Counted from the first letter of the stretch, positions 1-6,300 are shown. The stretch: 6,835 bases of DNA from Verrucomicrobiota bacterium (GCA_023428335.1 JAEYYS010000171.1:1-6835); one strand, 5' to 3'. Made by a program: numbers and translations. Notes: generated from the sequence alone by a model not told the origin.

Positions 1-705
1 GGCCATGACCGTGATGGCGGCGACCGGATACTGATGGTCATCGAGCACCGCGGCGGCGGCGCAATGGATGCCTTCCAGGCCCTCGGCGAGGTCGGTGGCG
101 TAGCCACGGCGACGAATGCGCGCGAGGTCGTCCTCCAGCGCCTCGCGGCTGGCAAGGGTGTTGGGGGTGAATTGCCGGAGCGACACCTGCTCGAAAAAGG
201 CCGACCTCTCCGCCGCCGGCAGGAAGGCGAGCACGGCCTTGCCGGGCGCGCAGGAGTACACCGGCACGCGCAGGCCGACCGTGCTGCTGACCTTGATCGG
301 CTGGGTCGAAATGCACTGCTCGAGCACGGTCATCTTGTGATTCACCGCGGTGAGCAGCTGCACCGTCTCGCCGGTGCTGTCGCGCAGTTCGCGCAGCGCC
401 TCGAGGGCGCAGACCACCAGGCTTTTTTCACGCACCTGCGGCCGTGCCAGGTCGAAGAGCTTGTTCGTCAGCACGAAGCGCTTGTCATCCTCGCGCCGCT
501 GCAGGTAGCCGCGCGCCTGCAGCACGCCGGCGATGCGGAAGACCGAGTTGACCGGCAGATTGAGGTCGCGGGCGATCTCGGTCAGGCTCAGGCCGGTGCG
601 ATGGCGGCCGAGCAGTTCCAGGATGGCCAAAGTGCGCTCCGTGCCGGGCGCGGCCGATTGCTCGTCGAGGCGGATGACGGCGGGTTCTTCGAACGTGTTT
701 TTCAT
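1..705 (-). CDS. IclR-family transcriptional regulator (3' end cut by window edge)
   Basis: A DNA-binding regulator of the IclR family: an N-terminal winged helix-turn-helix joined to a C-terminal small-molecule-binding domain. The 235 visible residues read MKNTFEEPAVIRLDEQ at the start. Residues about 20-80 form the winged helix (TERTLAILELLGRHRTGLSL, then LTEIARDLNLPVNSVFRI as the helix-turn-helix, and VLQARGYLQR leading into the wing). The effector domain runs from about 90 and keeps family hallmarks: VPVYSCAPGKAVLAF (147-161), RRRGYATDLAEGLEGIHCAA (198-217) and the YPVAAITV strand near the cut end. IclR proteins are usually about 250-280 residues, so only a few tens of residues are missing. 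No stop was found in frame just upstream, but ATG at 705 fits the family and has a weak TTTGGAAA leader. It diverges from the dehydrogenase at 823 and has an inverted repeat touching its start, so autoregulation and control of the neighbour are likely. The effector cannot be told from sequence. Confidence 0.93.
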   Translation of the reverse strand, partial: MKNTFEEPAVIRLDEQSAAPGTERTLAILELLGRHRTGLSLTEIARDLNLPVNSVFRIAGVLQARGYLQRREDDKRFVLTNKLFDLARPQVREKSLVVCALEALRELRDSTGETVQLLTAVNHKMTVLEQCISTQPIKVSSTVGLRVPVYSCAPGKAVLAFLPAAERSAFFEQVSLRQFTPNTLASREALEDDLARIRRRGYATDLAEGLEGIHCAAAAVLDDHQYPVAAITVMA

Positions 706-739
706 TTTCCAAATCCAGAAACGCTTCCAGATTTGGAAA
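706..739. promoter_or_regulatory. Putative IclR-type operator: 34-bp inverted repeat
   Basis: Two perfect 10-bp inverted arms, TTTCCAAATC at 706-715 and GATTTGGAAA at 730-739, share a centre at 722.5. Three more inner pairs (GAA at 718-720 with TTC at 725-727) extend the symmetry. Seen another way, two 14-bp half-elements, TTCCAAATCCAGAA (707-720) and the complement of TTCCAGATTTGGAA (725-738), match at 12 of 14 positions. The right element is itself a near-palindrome of TTCCA/TGGAA type, which resembles the TGGAAAT-n-ATTTCCA operator known for E. coli IclR. The left arm abuts the iclR start codon and the region is shared with the divergent dehydrogenase. The repeat is seen directly; its role as operator for this regulator is inferred from family and position. 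Confidence 0.72.
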
Positions 740-743
740 TCTA
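738..743 (-). promoter_or_regulatory. Candidate -10 hexamer for iclR (TAGATT)
   Basis: On the minus strand TAGATT lies about 32 nt before the iclR ATG and overlaps the outer edge of the right operator arm. A start of transcription would then fall inside the inverted repeat, which fits autorepression. I found no convincing -35 hexamer at 16-19 bp spacing, so this is weak. Confidence 0.25.
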
Positions 744-822
744 TCCGGGAGCATCGCCGTAATCTGGCCCCGCGCTGAATCGGCGCTTGGCAAATCCGCA
801 CCCCGCCGCTTTTCTCCCTGCC

Positions 823-1869
823 ATGAAATCCGTTGTCGCCCTGCATCCCGGCCATCTCGAACTGCTCGACACGCCGACGCCGCGCCCCGGCCCCTACCAG
901 GCGCTGGTGCGCACGGAACTGGCCTGCCTGTGCAACCGCACCGACAGCGAGCTGCTGCACGGCCGTTTCCCCGGCATGGAGGACAAGTTCCCCTTCGCCC
1001 TCGGCCATGAAAGCGTCGGTCGGGTGACCGAAGTGGGATCCAAGGTGCGCAGCTTCCGTCCAGGCGACCGCGTGATCGGCGGCCTGGTCTTCGACCTGCA
1101 GATGGAGGGCCTGGACTCCGGCTGGGGCGGTTTTGGCGAATTCACCCTGGCGACCGACCACGAGGCGATGGTGGCGGACGGCGTGGCCGACGCCGAGCAC
1201 GGCTGGGTGGAGGTGCATGAAATTCAGACCAAGGTGGACGCCGACATTCCAGCCGAGGAGGCGGTACTGCTCTGCACCTGGCGCGAGGTGCTCGGTGCCT
1301 TTCGCGATTTTCATCTGCAGCCGGGCGACGCGGTACTGATCTACGGTGCCGGACCGGTGGGCCTGAGTTTCGTCAAACTCGGCCGCCTGTTCGGCCTGGG
1401 CTGGATCGGCATCGTCGATCGCCATGACGACAAGCGCCGCCGGGCCCTGGCCTTCGGGGCTGACGCCGCCTTTGCGCCGGGCGAGGTGACCCCGCCGGGC
1501 AAGCTCGACGCGGTGATCGACGCGGTCGGCAGCGTGGCCCTGCTGCGAGAGGGTTTGCCGCTGCTGCGCCGGGGCGGATCGCACTGCATCTACGGCGTGC
1601 TCACCGAGCCGGTGCTGCATGTCGACAAGGCGCGTGCCGACTTCAATTTCAACCTGCTGGTGCACCAATGGCCGACGCGGCGCTATGAAAAGGAGAGCCA
1701 GCCGCAGCTCTGCCAGTGGATCCGCGAGGGCCGGCTGACCTCGGCGGATTTCCTCAGCCATCGCTTCCCGCTGGCGAGGATTCGCGAGGCCTTCGACGAG
1801 GTGGCGCGGCGCACGGTGATCAAGGCCCTGATCGAGTACGACGCGGCGCCGGGGTTGCGCCCGGCGTAA
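823..1869 (+). CDS. Zinc-dependent medium-chain dehydrogenase/reductase, substrate unknown
   Basis: A cytosolic NAD(P)-dependent alcohol/polyol-type dehydrogenase of the medium-chain family (threonine dehydrogenase/sorbitol dehydrogenase side). The protein is 348 residues, normal for the family. Visible features: Cys37 in LCNRTD, the usual position of the first catalytic zinc ligand; GHE at 61-63 giving the second and third positions; VGSKVRSFRPGDRVIG (71-86); the Rossmann nucleotide motif GAGPVG at 175-180; and Asp199 at the end of the second strand (GIVDR), which favours NAD over NADP. The four-cysteine structural zinc lobe is absent: residues 85-120 contain no cysteine. I start at ATG 823 because MKSVVALHPGHLEL is a typical N-terminus; an in-frame TTG at 787 would add 12 residues with no family support. 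No Shine-Dalgarno sequence precedes either. It diverges from iclR across the inverted repeat and is followed 8 nt later by a membrane protein gene. The substrate is not identifiable. Confidence 0.92.
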   Translation: MKSVVALHPGHLELLDTPTPRPGPYQALVRTELACLCNRTDSELLHGRFPGMEDKFPFALGHESVGRVTEVGSKVRSFRPGDRVIGGLVFDLQMEGLDSGWGGFGEFTLATDHEAMVADGVADAEHGWVEVHEIQTKVDADIPAEEAVLLCTWREVLGAFRDFHLQPGDAVLIYGAGPVGLSFVKLGRLFGLGWIGIVDRHDDKRRRALAFGADAAFAPGEVTPPGKLDAVIDAVGSVALLREGLPLLRRGGSHCIYGVLTEPVLHVDKARADFNFNLLVHQWPTRRYEKESQPQLCQWIREGRLTSADFLSHRFPLARIREAFDEVARRTVIKALIEYDAAPGLRPA

Positions 1870-1877
1870 GAACCCCT

Positions 1878-2498
1878 ATGCTGTCCATCATGAATCGCCG
1901 TCCCTCGCCCATCCTCTGGCTGCCCCTCGCGCTGATCCTGCTCGCGCTCGGCCTGCGCTGGCTGAAACTGGAGTCGCCCGGCATGACCCTGCTGCCGAAC
2001 TTCTCCCCTTGGATGGCCCTGGCCTTCACCGGCACCCTGCTCTTCCCGCGCGCCCTGCCCTGGTGGTCCTGGCCGCTGCTGCTGCTCGGCATCGATCTCG
2101 CTTCGCAGGGCCTGTCGCTGCTGACCCCGCAGGGCGGCGGCTTCGAAGCCTTCATCATGTACGCCTGCTACGCCGCCGCCGCCTGGACCGCCGCACGCTG
2201 GCGCGGTCAGGCCGGCCTGGCCGCCACCCTCGGCGGCGTGCTCACCGCCTCGCTGGCCTTTTACCTTGTCACCAACAGCGTCAGCTGGCTGGTCGAACCC
2301 GCCTACGCGAAGACTGCCGGCGGCTGGCTGCAGGCGCTGACCACGGGCCTGCCCGGCTATGCGCCGACCTGGACCTTCCTGCGCAACTCCCTGCTCAGCG
2401 ACCTCGGTTTCAGCGCCCTGCTCGTCGTGCTGTTCAACGCCGAGGCGCACGTGCGCGCCCTGCCGAAACTGCGCTGGCTGACACCCGCCGCCGCCTGA
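1878..2498 (+). CDS. DUF6580-like integral membrane protein
   Basis: A small inner-membrane protein of 206 residues with about six hydrophobic segments: roughly 11-28, 43-58, 62-82, 90-107, 112-131 and 169-187. Sequence signs that recall the DUF6580 family are the LLPNFSPWMALAF stretch after the first helix (38-50), VTNSVSWLVEP (131-141), and the closing YAPTWTFLRNSLLSDLGFSALL (161-182). The family has no established function; its fold suggests a transport or substrate-binding membrane role, but that is inference. The start is uncertain: ATG 1878 (MLSIMNRR) or ATG 1890 (MNRRPSP); the second would give 202 residues, and neither has a clear ribosome binding site. The dehydrogenase stop lies only 8 nt before ATG 1878, so the two are probably cotranscribed. 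The gene ends 5 nt before the stop codon of the convergent gene. Family assignment is from memory of the conserved motifs. Confidence 0.85.
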   Translation: MLSIMNRRPSPILWLPLALILLALGLRWLKLESPGMTLLPNFSPWMALAFTGTLLFPRALPWWSWPLLLLGIDLASQGLSLLTPQGGGFEAFIMYACYAAAAWTAARWRGQAGLAATLGGVLTASLAFYLVTNSVSWLVEPAYAKTAGGWLQALTTGLPGYAPTWTFLRNSLLSDLGFSALLVVLFNAEAHVRALPKLRWLTPAAA

Positions 2499-2519
2499 AG
2501 GGCTCAGCGCTCCGGCGGC
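2490..2519. terminator. Weak GC stem spanning the two convergent stop codons
   Basis: GCCGCC at 2490-2495 can pair with GGCGGC at 2514-2519 around an 18-nt loop that holds both stop codons (TGA at 2496-2498 on plus, TGA at 2506-2504 on minus). The loop also contains the self-complementary AGCGCT. No T-tract follows on either strand, so it is at best an imperfect bidirectional terminator and may be chance in GC-rich coding sequence. Confidence 0.2.
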
Positions 2520-4237
2520 CAGCCGATGAGGTTGAGCCGCGCGCGCTGGCTGGGCGACCAGGATTGCGGACGCTCATGATGTTCGGTGCGGGCCGCCTGC
2601 TTGATCAGGGCGGCGTTCGGTGAACCCGGGTAAATCAGCCGCTGCCAGAGATCGAGCACAAAGGACTCCGGCTGATAGGCCGCCAGCAGGCCGGGCACGC
2701 GGGCGTTGACCTCCGCATCGGCGGCCGGTGCGAGATGCAGCCAGACCAGCAGTCGGGCGTATTCAGGGTCGTCCTTGGGCAACGCCGGATCCGCCCCCTC
2801 CAGCAGGGCGCGATGTTCGGCCCAGGTGCCGCTGCGGAAGCTCTCGCTCCAGGACGCCAGTTCCGGATGCTCGGCAAGCAGCCGCGCCTTTTCCTCCTCG
2901 CGCCAAACACGGTCGGGGTGATTGGCCGGCGCGGGCGTTGCCGCGGGCGGCGGGGACTTCGCAGCGGCAGGCTCGGCCGGTGCCGGCAGCCGCTGGGTGG
3001 TGTCGCCCTGCACCGGCCGCTCCTCGGCGGACGCCGGCTTGTCCTTCACGGCGGCGACAGGCGCTGCCGCCGCGGGCTCGTTCTCGGTCGGACGCACCAG
3101 ATCAAAGGGGCCCAGCCAGACGCCGACGGCAAAGGCCCAGGCGCCGACCAGACCACCGACAAAAAACGGCACGGTGTGCCAGATGACAACCGGGGTGCGC
3201 GTGATCACCTGGCTTGGCTCAGCCGAGGCGGGCTTTTCGCGCGGCTCCTCCTCAACGGCCCGGGTTTCCGGTCGCGCGGCACGCTCGCTGGCACGGCGCA
3301 GGGCCAGATCCCACCAGCAGGCGGGCACCACCGGCTGAAACCAGGCCAGCCCCTCGGCATCGGGCGTCATCACTTCCGCCAACTGCGCCAGCGCCGCCTG
3401 CTCGACCGGCTGCTCCCAGGTCCAGCGATGGCGCGGCCGGCGCAGGCGTTGATCCCAGAGATCACGCACCTCCTGATCGCCGGAACGCACCAGCCGGCCG
3501 ATGGCCAGCCACTGGCGGGCTTCGGTGAGGGCCTGCTGATGTTCCGCCATGGCCAGTGGTGTGGCGACCTGGACGAGCTGCTCGGCACGGGCATAGCGAC
3601 TGATCGCCAGCGAGGTCGCCAGGGCCAGCATGAGGTCGATCACCTCCGCGCTGGCCGGCATTGACTTCACCGCCAGCTTGGCCATCAGGGCCTCGGCCAT
3701 GCGCGCCATGCGCGAGATGTCGCAGCGCTCCGCCCAGACCGAGGCGGCCATGAAGCTGAGGGCGTAGTGACCGGAGGCCAGTTCGATGATCAGGTCCGGA
3801 ATGCGCGCCATGTCGGCGAGTTCCTCTTCCCGGCCTTCAAATTGCTCGGCCAGAAAGCTGCTGCCCGCACTCACCCACTCGGGCTTGGCGTAGGCGGTCG
3901 AGCAAAAATCAGCGAAGGCCTGCGGCAGCAACGCCGGATCATGCAGGCTGCGACTCAGCTTCTCGGCCGGAGCGACCAACGGCTTGGGAAATTCCGGTTC
4001 GGCCGGGGGCTCCGGCTCAGTCGGCGCGGGTGGCACCGACTCGGTCGCCTCCTCCTCGATGCTTTCCGTCGCAGCGGCCAACTCGGGTTCGGACGCCTCG
4101 TCCTGCGACAGGGCCGGCTCCATCTCCGATACGGCCGGAGCTTCAGACGTCAGGTCCGTCGACACGGAATCCGGAGGCGGAAAAAACTCCGCCTCCATCC
4201 CGGGCAAACTGGAGGGTTCCGCGTCGCGTTCCGACAT
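2504..4237 (-). CDS. Single-span membrane protein of unknown function, acidic N-terminus
   Basis: I do not recognise this 577-residue protein. Order of parts: residues 1-90, disordered, rich in Glu, Pro, Ala and Ser; about 91-320, a helical domain with many Ala/Leu/Met and several Trp (SFMAASVWAERCDISRMARM near 161-180, ACWWDLALRRASERAARP near 306-323); 324-348, a charged stretch; one transmembrane segment at about 349-377 (VVIWHTVPFFVGGLVGAWAF begins at 350); 385-440, a Pro/Ala-rich linker; and 441-577, a second helical domain (DRVWREEEKARLLAEHPELA at 442-461) ending in IGWPPER. It has no signal peptide, so the long N-terminal part probably faces the cytoplasm and the C-terminal domain the periplasm. 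KPASAE occurs on both sides of the membrane segment. The start at 4237 is well supported by an AAGGGGGAG Shine-Dalgarno sequence 4 nt upstream, the only strong one in the window. It lies 74 nt after the DUF1552 gene on the same strand. Confidence 0.85.
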   Translation of the reverse strand: MSERDAEPSSLPGMEAEFFPPPDSVSTDLTSEAPAVSEMEPALSQDEASEPELAAATESIEEEATESVPPAPTEPEPPAEPEFPKPLVAPAEKLSRSLHDPALLPQAFADFCSTAYAKPEWVSAGSSFLAEQFEGREEELADMARIPDLIIELASGHYALSFMAASVWAERCDISRMARMAEALMAKLAVKSMPASAEVIDLMLALATSLAISRYARAEQLVQVATPLAMAEHQQALTEARQWLAIGRLVRSGDQEVRDLWDQRLRRPRHRWTWEQPVEQAALAQLAEVMTPDAEGLAWFQPVVPACWWDLALRRASERAARPETRAVEEEPREKPASAEPSQVITRTPVVIWHTVPFFVGGLVGAWAFAVGVWLGPFDLVRPTENEPAAAAPVAAVKDKPASAEERPVQGDTTQRLPAPAEPAAAKSPPPAATPAPANHPDRVWREEEKARLLAEHPELASWSESFRSGTWAEHRALLEGADPALPKDDPEYARLLVWLHLAPAADAEVNARVPGLLAAYQPESFVLDLWQRLIYPGSPNAALIKQAARTEHHERPQSWSPSQRARLNLIGWPPER

Positions 4238-4248
4238 GAAACTCCCCC
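4238..4248 (-). promoter_or_regulatory. Strong Shine-Dalgarno site fixing the start at 4237
   Basis: The minus strand reads GGGGGAG followed by TTTC and then ATG, a purine-rich ribosome binding site at normal spacing. The reading frame stays open upstream to an ATG at 4303, but that longer start has no such site and would overlap less plausible sequence, so 4237 is preferred. Confidence 0.75.
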
Positions 4249-4277
4249 TTACAGCGGTTGCCGGCGCGATGCAACGA

Positions 4278-4291
4278 TCCTCTGGTGAGGA
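4278..4291. other. Small perfect hairpin in the DUF1552/membrane-protein gap
   Basis: TCCTC (4278-4282) and GAGGA (4287-4291) pair around a TGGT tetraloop, within the 74-bp gap 4238-4311. No T-tract follows on the minus strand, so it does not look like an intrinsic terminator; it could be a processing or attenuating hairpin, or chance. Nothing else of note was seen in the gap. Confidence 0.25.
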
Positions 4292-4311
4292 ACGCACACG
4301 CACGCCGTGCC

Positions 4312-5673
4312 TCAGCCAACTTCAAGCACACCGGTGCTGTCGCCGACACGCTCGGCACGCACGCCAAGGCGATCGAGCATCGAGAGATAAAGGTTGGTCA
4401 TCGGCGTCTCATCCTTGAGCACCACCCGCTTGCCGGGCGTCCAGGTGCCGCCGGCGCGACCCGCCAGCAGGATCGGCAGGTTGTCGTGGTTGTGGCGGTT
4501 GCCGTCGCCGATGCCGCCGCCGAAGACGATCATGCTGTGGTCGAGCAGCGTGCCCTCGCCCTCGCGGATGCCCTTCATCTTGTCGAGGAAGTAGCCGAAC
4601 TGGCGGACGTAGAACTGGTCGATCTTGGCGATCTTCTCCAGCTTCTGCGGGTCGCTCTCGTGGTGCGACAGGTAGTGGTGCGCATCCGGCACGCCGATCT
4701 GCGGAAAGCTGCGGTTGCTGCCGTCATGCGCCACCAGGAAGGTGCACAGACGGGTCGTGTCGGTCTGGAAGGCCAGCACCAGCAGGTCAAACATGAGGCG
4801 GATGTGCTCCTCGTAGCTCTCCGGAATGCCCTCCGGCACGCTGACGCCCGGCGGCAGCTGGGAAGCGAACTTTTCCGAGCGCTCAATGCGCAGCTCGATG
4901 TCGCGCACGGACTCAAAGTACTCGTCGAGCTTGCGACGGTCGTTGCCGCTGACCTTGGCCTGCAGCGATTTCGCCTCGCCGAGCACAGTGTCGAGCAGGC
5001 TCTTCTGCAGGCGCTGGCGACGGGCGCCCTCCTCGCCGCGGGCCCCGGAGGCGCCGTAGCCAAAGAGACGCTCAAAGACGAGGCGCGGGTCCATCTCCGG
5101 TGCCATCGGCATGGTCTCATTCTTCCAGGCCAGGTTGTACTGGTAGGCGCAGGAGTAGCCGCTGTCGCAGCGACCCGAACTGCGCTGACCGTCGGTGCTC
5201 AGTTCGAGCGAGGACAACCGCGTCAGGTGGCCGATCTTCTCAGCGGCGATCTGGTCGACCGAAACCCCGAGCTTGATGTCGGCGCCGGCGGTCTTTTTTG
5301 GCATGCAGCCGGTCAGGAAAGTCGAGGTGGCGCGGGCGTGGTCGCCGCCGCCGTTGCCGTGGGAGCGCGCCTTGTCCTGGGCGAGACCGGACACCACCAT
5401 GAAATCCTCGCGATGGCGCTCGATCTGTTTCAGCGTCGGGCTCAGCGTGTAGCCGGCACCCTCGCCGGTGGGGAACCACTGCTCGACGTTGACGCCGTTG
5501 GGAATGTACAGCCAGGCCGCGCGCAGCGGCGACTTGGCGGCCACCGGAGCGGCAAAGGCGCGCGCACCCGCCGACTCCAGGAAGGGCAGGGTCAAAAAGG
5601 TGCCCAGCCCGCGCAACACCTTGCGGCGGCTGAGTTCATGGGTGGCAGCTGAGGTTTCGTGAAAGGGGTTCAT
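4312..5673 (-). CDS. DUF1552 family exported protein (HxxSHH motif), Tat signal
   Basis: A 453-residue exported protein of family DUF1552 (PF07586), abundant in Planctomycetota and Verrucomicrobiota and of unproven function. The N-terminus carries a twin-arginine signal, SRRKVLRGLGTFLTLPFLES at 15-34, with cleavage likely near AFAAP (39-43), so export is in folded form. The body shows family blocks: LYIPNGVNVEQWFPTGEG (55-72), SGLAQDKARSHGNGGGDHAR (95-114), STFLTGCMP (117-125), GRCDSGYSCAYQYNLAW (167-183), and the signature HYLSHH at 333-338. Late segments LLDHSMIVFGGGIGDG (376-391) and NRHNHDNLPILLAG (392-405) recall DUF1501/alkaline-phosphatase-like folds, an inference only. Length and both ends look complete. 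ATG 5673 has no Shine-Dalgarno sequence. In many genomes this family sits next to a cytochrome-bearing DUF1592 protein; here the upstream neighbour is instead a divergent azurin gene, and the downstream one an unknown membrane protein. Confidence 0.94.
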   Translation of the reverse strand: MNPFHETSAATHELSRRKVLRGLGTFLTLPFLESAGARAFAAPVAAKSPLRAAWLYIPNGVNVEQWFPTGEGAGYTLSPTLKQIERHREDFMVVSGLAQDKARSHGNGGGDHARATSTFLTGCMPKKTAGADIKLGVSVDQIAAEKIGHLTRLSSLELSTDGQRSSGRCDSGYSCAYQYNLAWKNETMPMAPEMDPRLVFERLFGYGASGARGEEGARRQRLQKSLLDTVLGEAKSLQAKVSGNDRRKLDEYFESVRDIELRIERSEKFASQLPPGVSVPEGIPESYEEHIRLMFDLLVLAFQTDTTRLCTFLVAHDGSNRSFPQIGVPDAHHYLSHHESDPQKLEKIAKIDQFYVRQFGYFLDKMKGIREGEGTLLDHSMIVFGGGIGDGNRHNHDNLPILLAGRAGGTWTPGKRVVLKDETPMTNLYLSMLDRLGVRAERVGDSTGVLEVG

Positions 5674-5812
5674 GACAAGGGTTCGAGGCTACTACGTCCG
5701 TGGACGCTGAAACTTTCCTTGACGCTCTCCGCCCGGCCGGGCCGGCCGCCAATAAAAAAGATTGAAAATTCCGCCAACCCGCGGCCGATTAGCGTACCCC
5801 CCAAGCTATCCC
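5674..5812. promoter_or_regulatory. Divergent intergenic region between DUF1552 and azurin genes
   Basis: This 139-bp gap should hold promoters for both directions. For the minus strand a TAGCCT hexamer (5691 to 5686) lies 12 nt before the DUF1552 ATG. For the plus strand TAGCGT (5790-5795) lies 17 nt before the azurin ATG, with TTGAAA at 5762-5767 upstream, though the 22-bp spacing is too long for a standard pair. TTGACG at 5719-5724 has no -10 at 17 bp. Between them is a GC-only self-complementary block (5731-5750) followed by an A-rich patch (5751-5768). Promoter positions are guesses; the arrangement is certain. Confidence 0.35.
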
Positions 5813-6277
5813 ATGAAACACCTCGCCGTTCTCGCCGCCTTCGCCCTGGCCAGCCTCGCCTCCCACGCCCAGGAGGGCGACGTCGCTGTCATCGAACTCA
5901 AGCCCCACGCCAGCAACCCGCTCGGCTACGACAAGACCGACCTCACCGTCAAGGCCGGCCAAAAGGTCAAGCTGACCTTCAACAACACCGGCAGCATTGC
6001 CCCGCAGCCGCACAACTTCCTGCTCATCAAGCCCGGCAAGGACCAGGCCGTCGGCGCCCAGGCCAACGCCATGCTGACCGACCCCCAGGCCATGGCGAAG
6101 AACTACATCCCCGAGGCCGCCAAGGACGACATCCTCGCCCACACCAAGCTCGTCCAGCCGAACGGCACCGACACCATCGAGTTCACCGCCCCCGCCGAAG
6201 CGGGCGACTACCCCTACCTGTGCACCTTCCCCGGCCACTGGCTGCTGATGAAGGGCGTCATGCACGTCACCCCCTAA
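5813..6277 (+). CDS. Azurin-like type 1 copper protein (cupredoxin), secreted
   Basis: A small periplasmic blue-copper electron carrier of 154 residues. Residues 1-19 form a Sec signal peptide (MKHLAVLAAFALASLASHA). The mature protein is a cupredoxin with the full type 1 copper set: His67 in PQPHNFLL, then Cys137, His142 and Met146 in the CTFPGHWLLMKG loop, which has the same spacing as in Pseudomonas azurin (Cys112, His117, Met121). The DDILAHTKL segment (105-113) also matches azurin. Unlike classical azurin it has no other cysteine, so the N-terminal disulfide is missing. The family passes single electrons between redox partners; the partner here is unknown. ATG 5813 lies directly before the signal peptide and has a C-rich leader without a Shine-Dalgarno sequence. 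Third codon positions are almost all C or G, suggesting high expression. It is divergent from the DUF1552 gene and 23 nt ahead of another secreted-protein gene. Confidence 0.95.
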   Translation: MKHLAVLAAFALASLASHAQEGDVAVIELKPHASNPLGYDKTDLTVKAGQKVKLTFNNTGSIAPQPHNFLLIKPGKDQAVGAQANAMLTDPQAMAKNYIPEAAKDDILAHTKLVQPNGTDTIEFTAPAEAGDYPYLCTFPGHWLLMKGVMHVTP

Positions 6278-6300
6278 ACACCGCGCCCCCCTTCGCCGCC

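Noticed and set aside
34..762. Plus-strand reading frame (242 codons) opposite iclR
   Set aside because: The minus strand encodes clear IclR motifs throughout; the plus frame gives Arg/His/Gly-rich sequence without recognisable structure.
787..822. TTG start adding 12 residues to the dehydrogenase
   Set aside because: The added residues have no family support and no ribosome binding site; ATG 823 gives the standard N-terminus.
1683..2450. Minus-strand reading frame (255 codons) opposite the membrane protein gene
   Set aside because: Gln/Gly/Arg-rich shadow of a coherent six-helix protein on the plus strand.
2735..3664. Plus-strand reading frame (309 codons) opposite the 577-aa membrane protein
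   Set aside because: Arg/Gly-rich low-complexity translation with no motif or start signal; the opposite frame has a strong ribosome binding site, a membrane helix and sensible domains.
4258..5652. Long plus-strand reading frame (464 codons) opposite the DUF1552 gene
   Set aside because: Its product is an Ala/Val/Leu/Arg-rich string without family motifs, exactly antisense to a well-recognised protein; GC-rich codon bias keeps stops out of this frame.
5719..5724. TTGACG as a -35 box for the azurin gene
   Set aside because: At 16-18 bp spacing only GC-rich sequence follows, with no -10-like hexamer.
5731..5760. GC hairpin next to AATAAAAAAG as an intrinsic terminator
   Set aside because: On the plus strand the stem is followed by A, not T; on the minus strand the T-rich patch comes before the stem. 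Both flanking genes also start here rather than end.
5659..6300. Upstream extension of the last secreted protein into a 386-codon frame
   Set aside because: The extension runs out of frame through the azurin gene and is Arg/Pro/His-rich; a clean signal peptide begins at ATG 6301.
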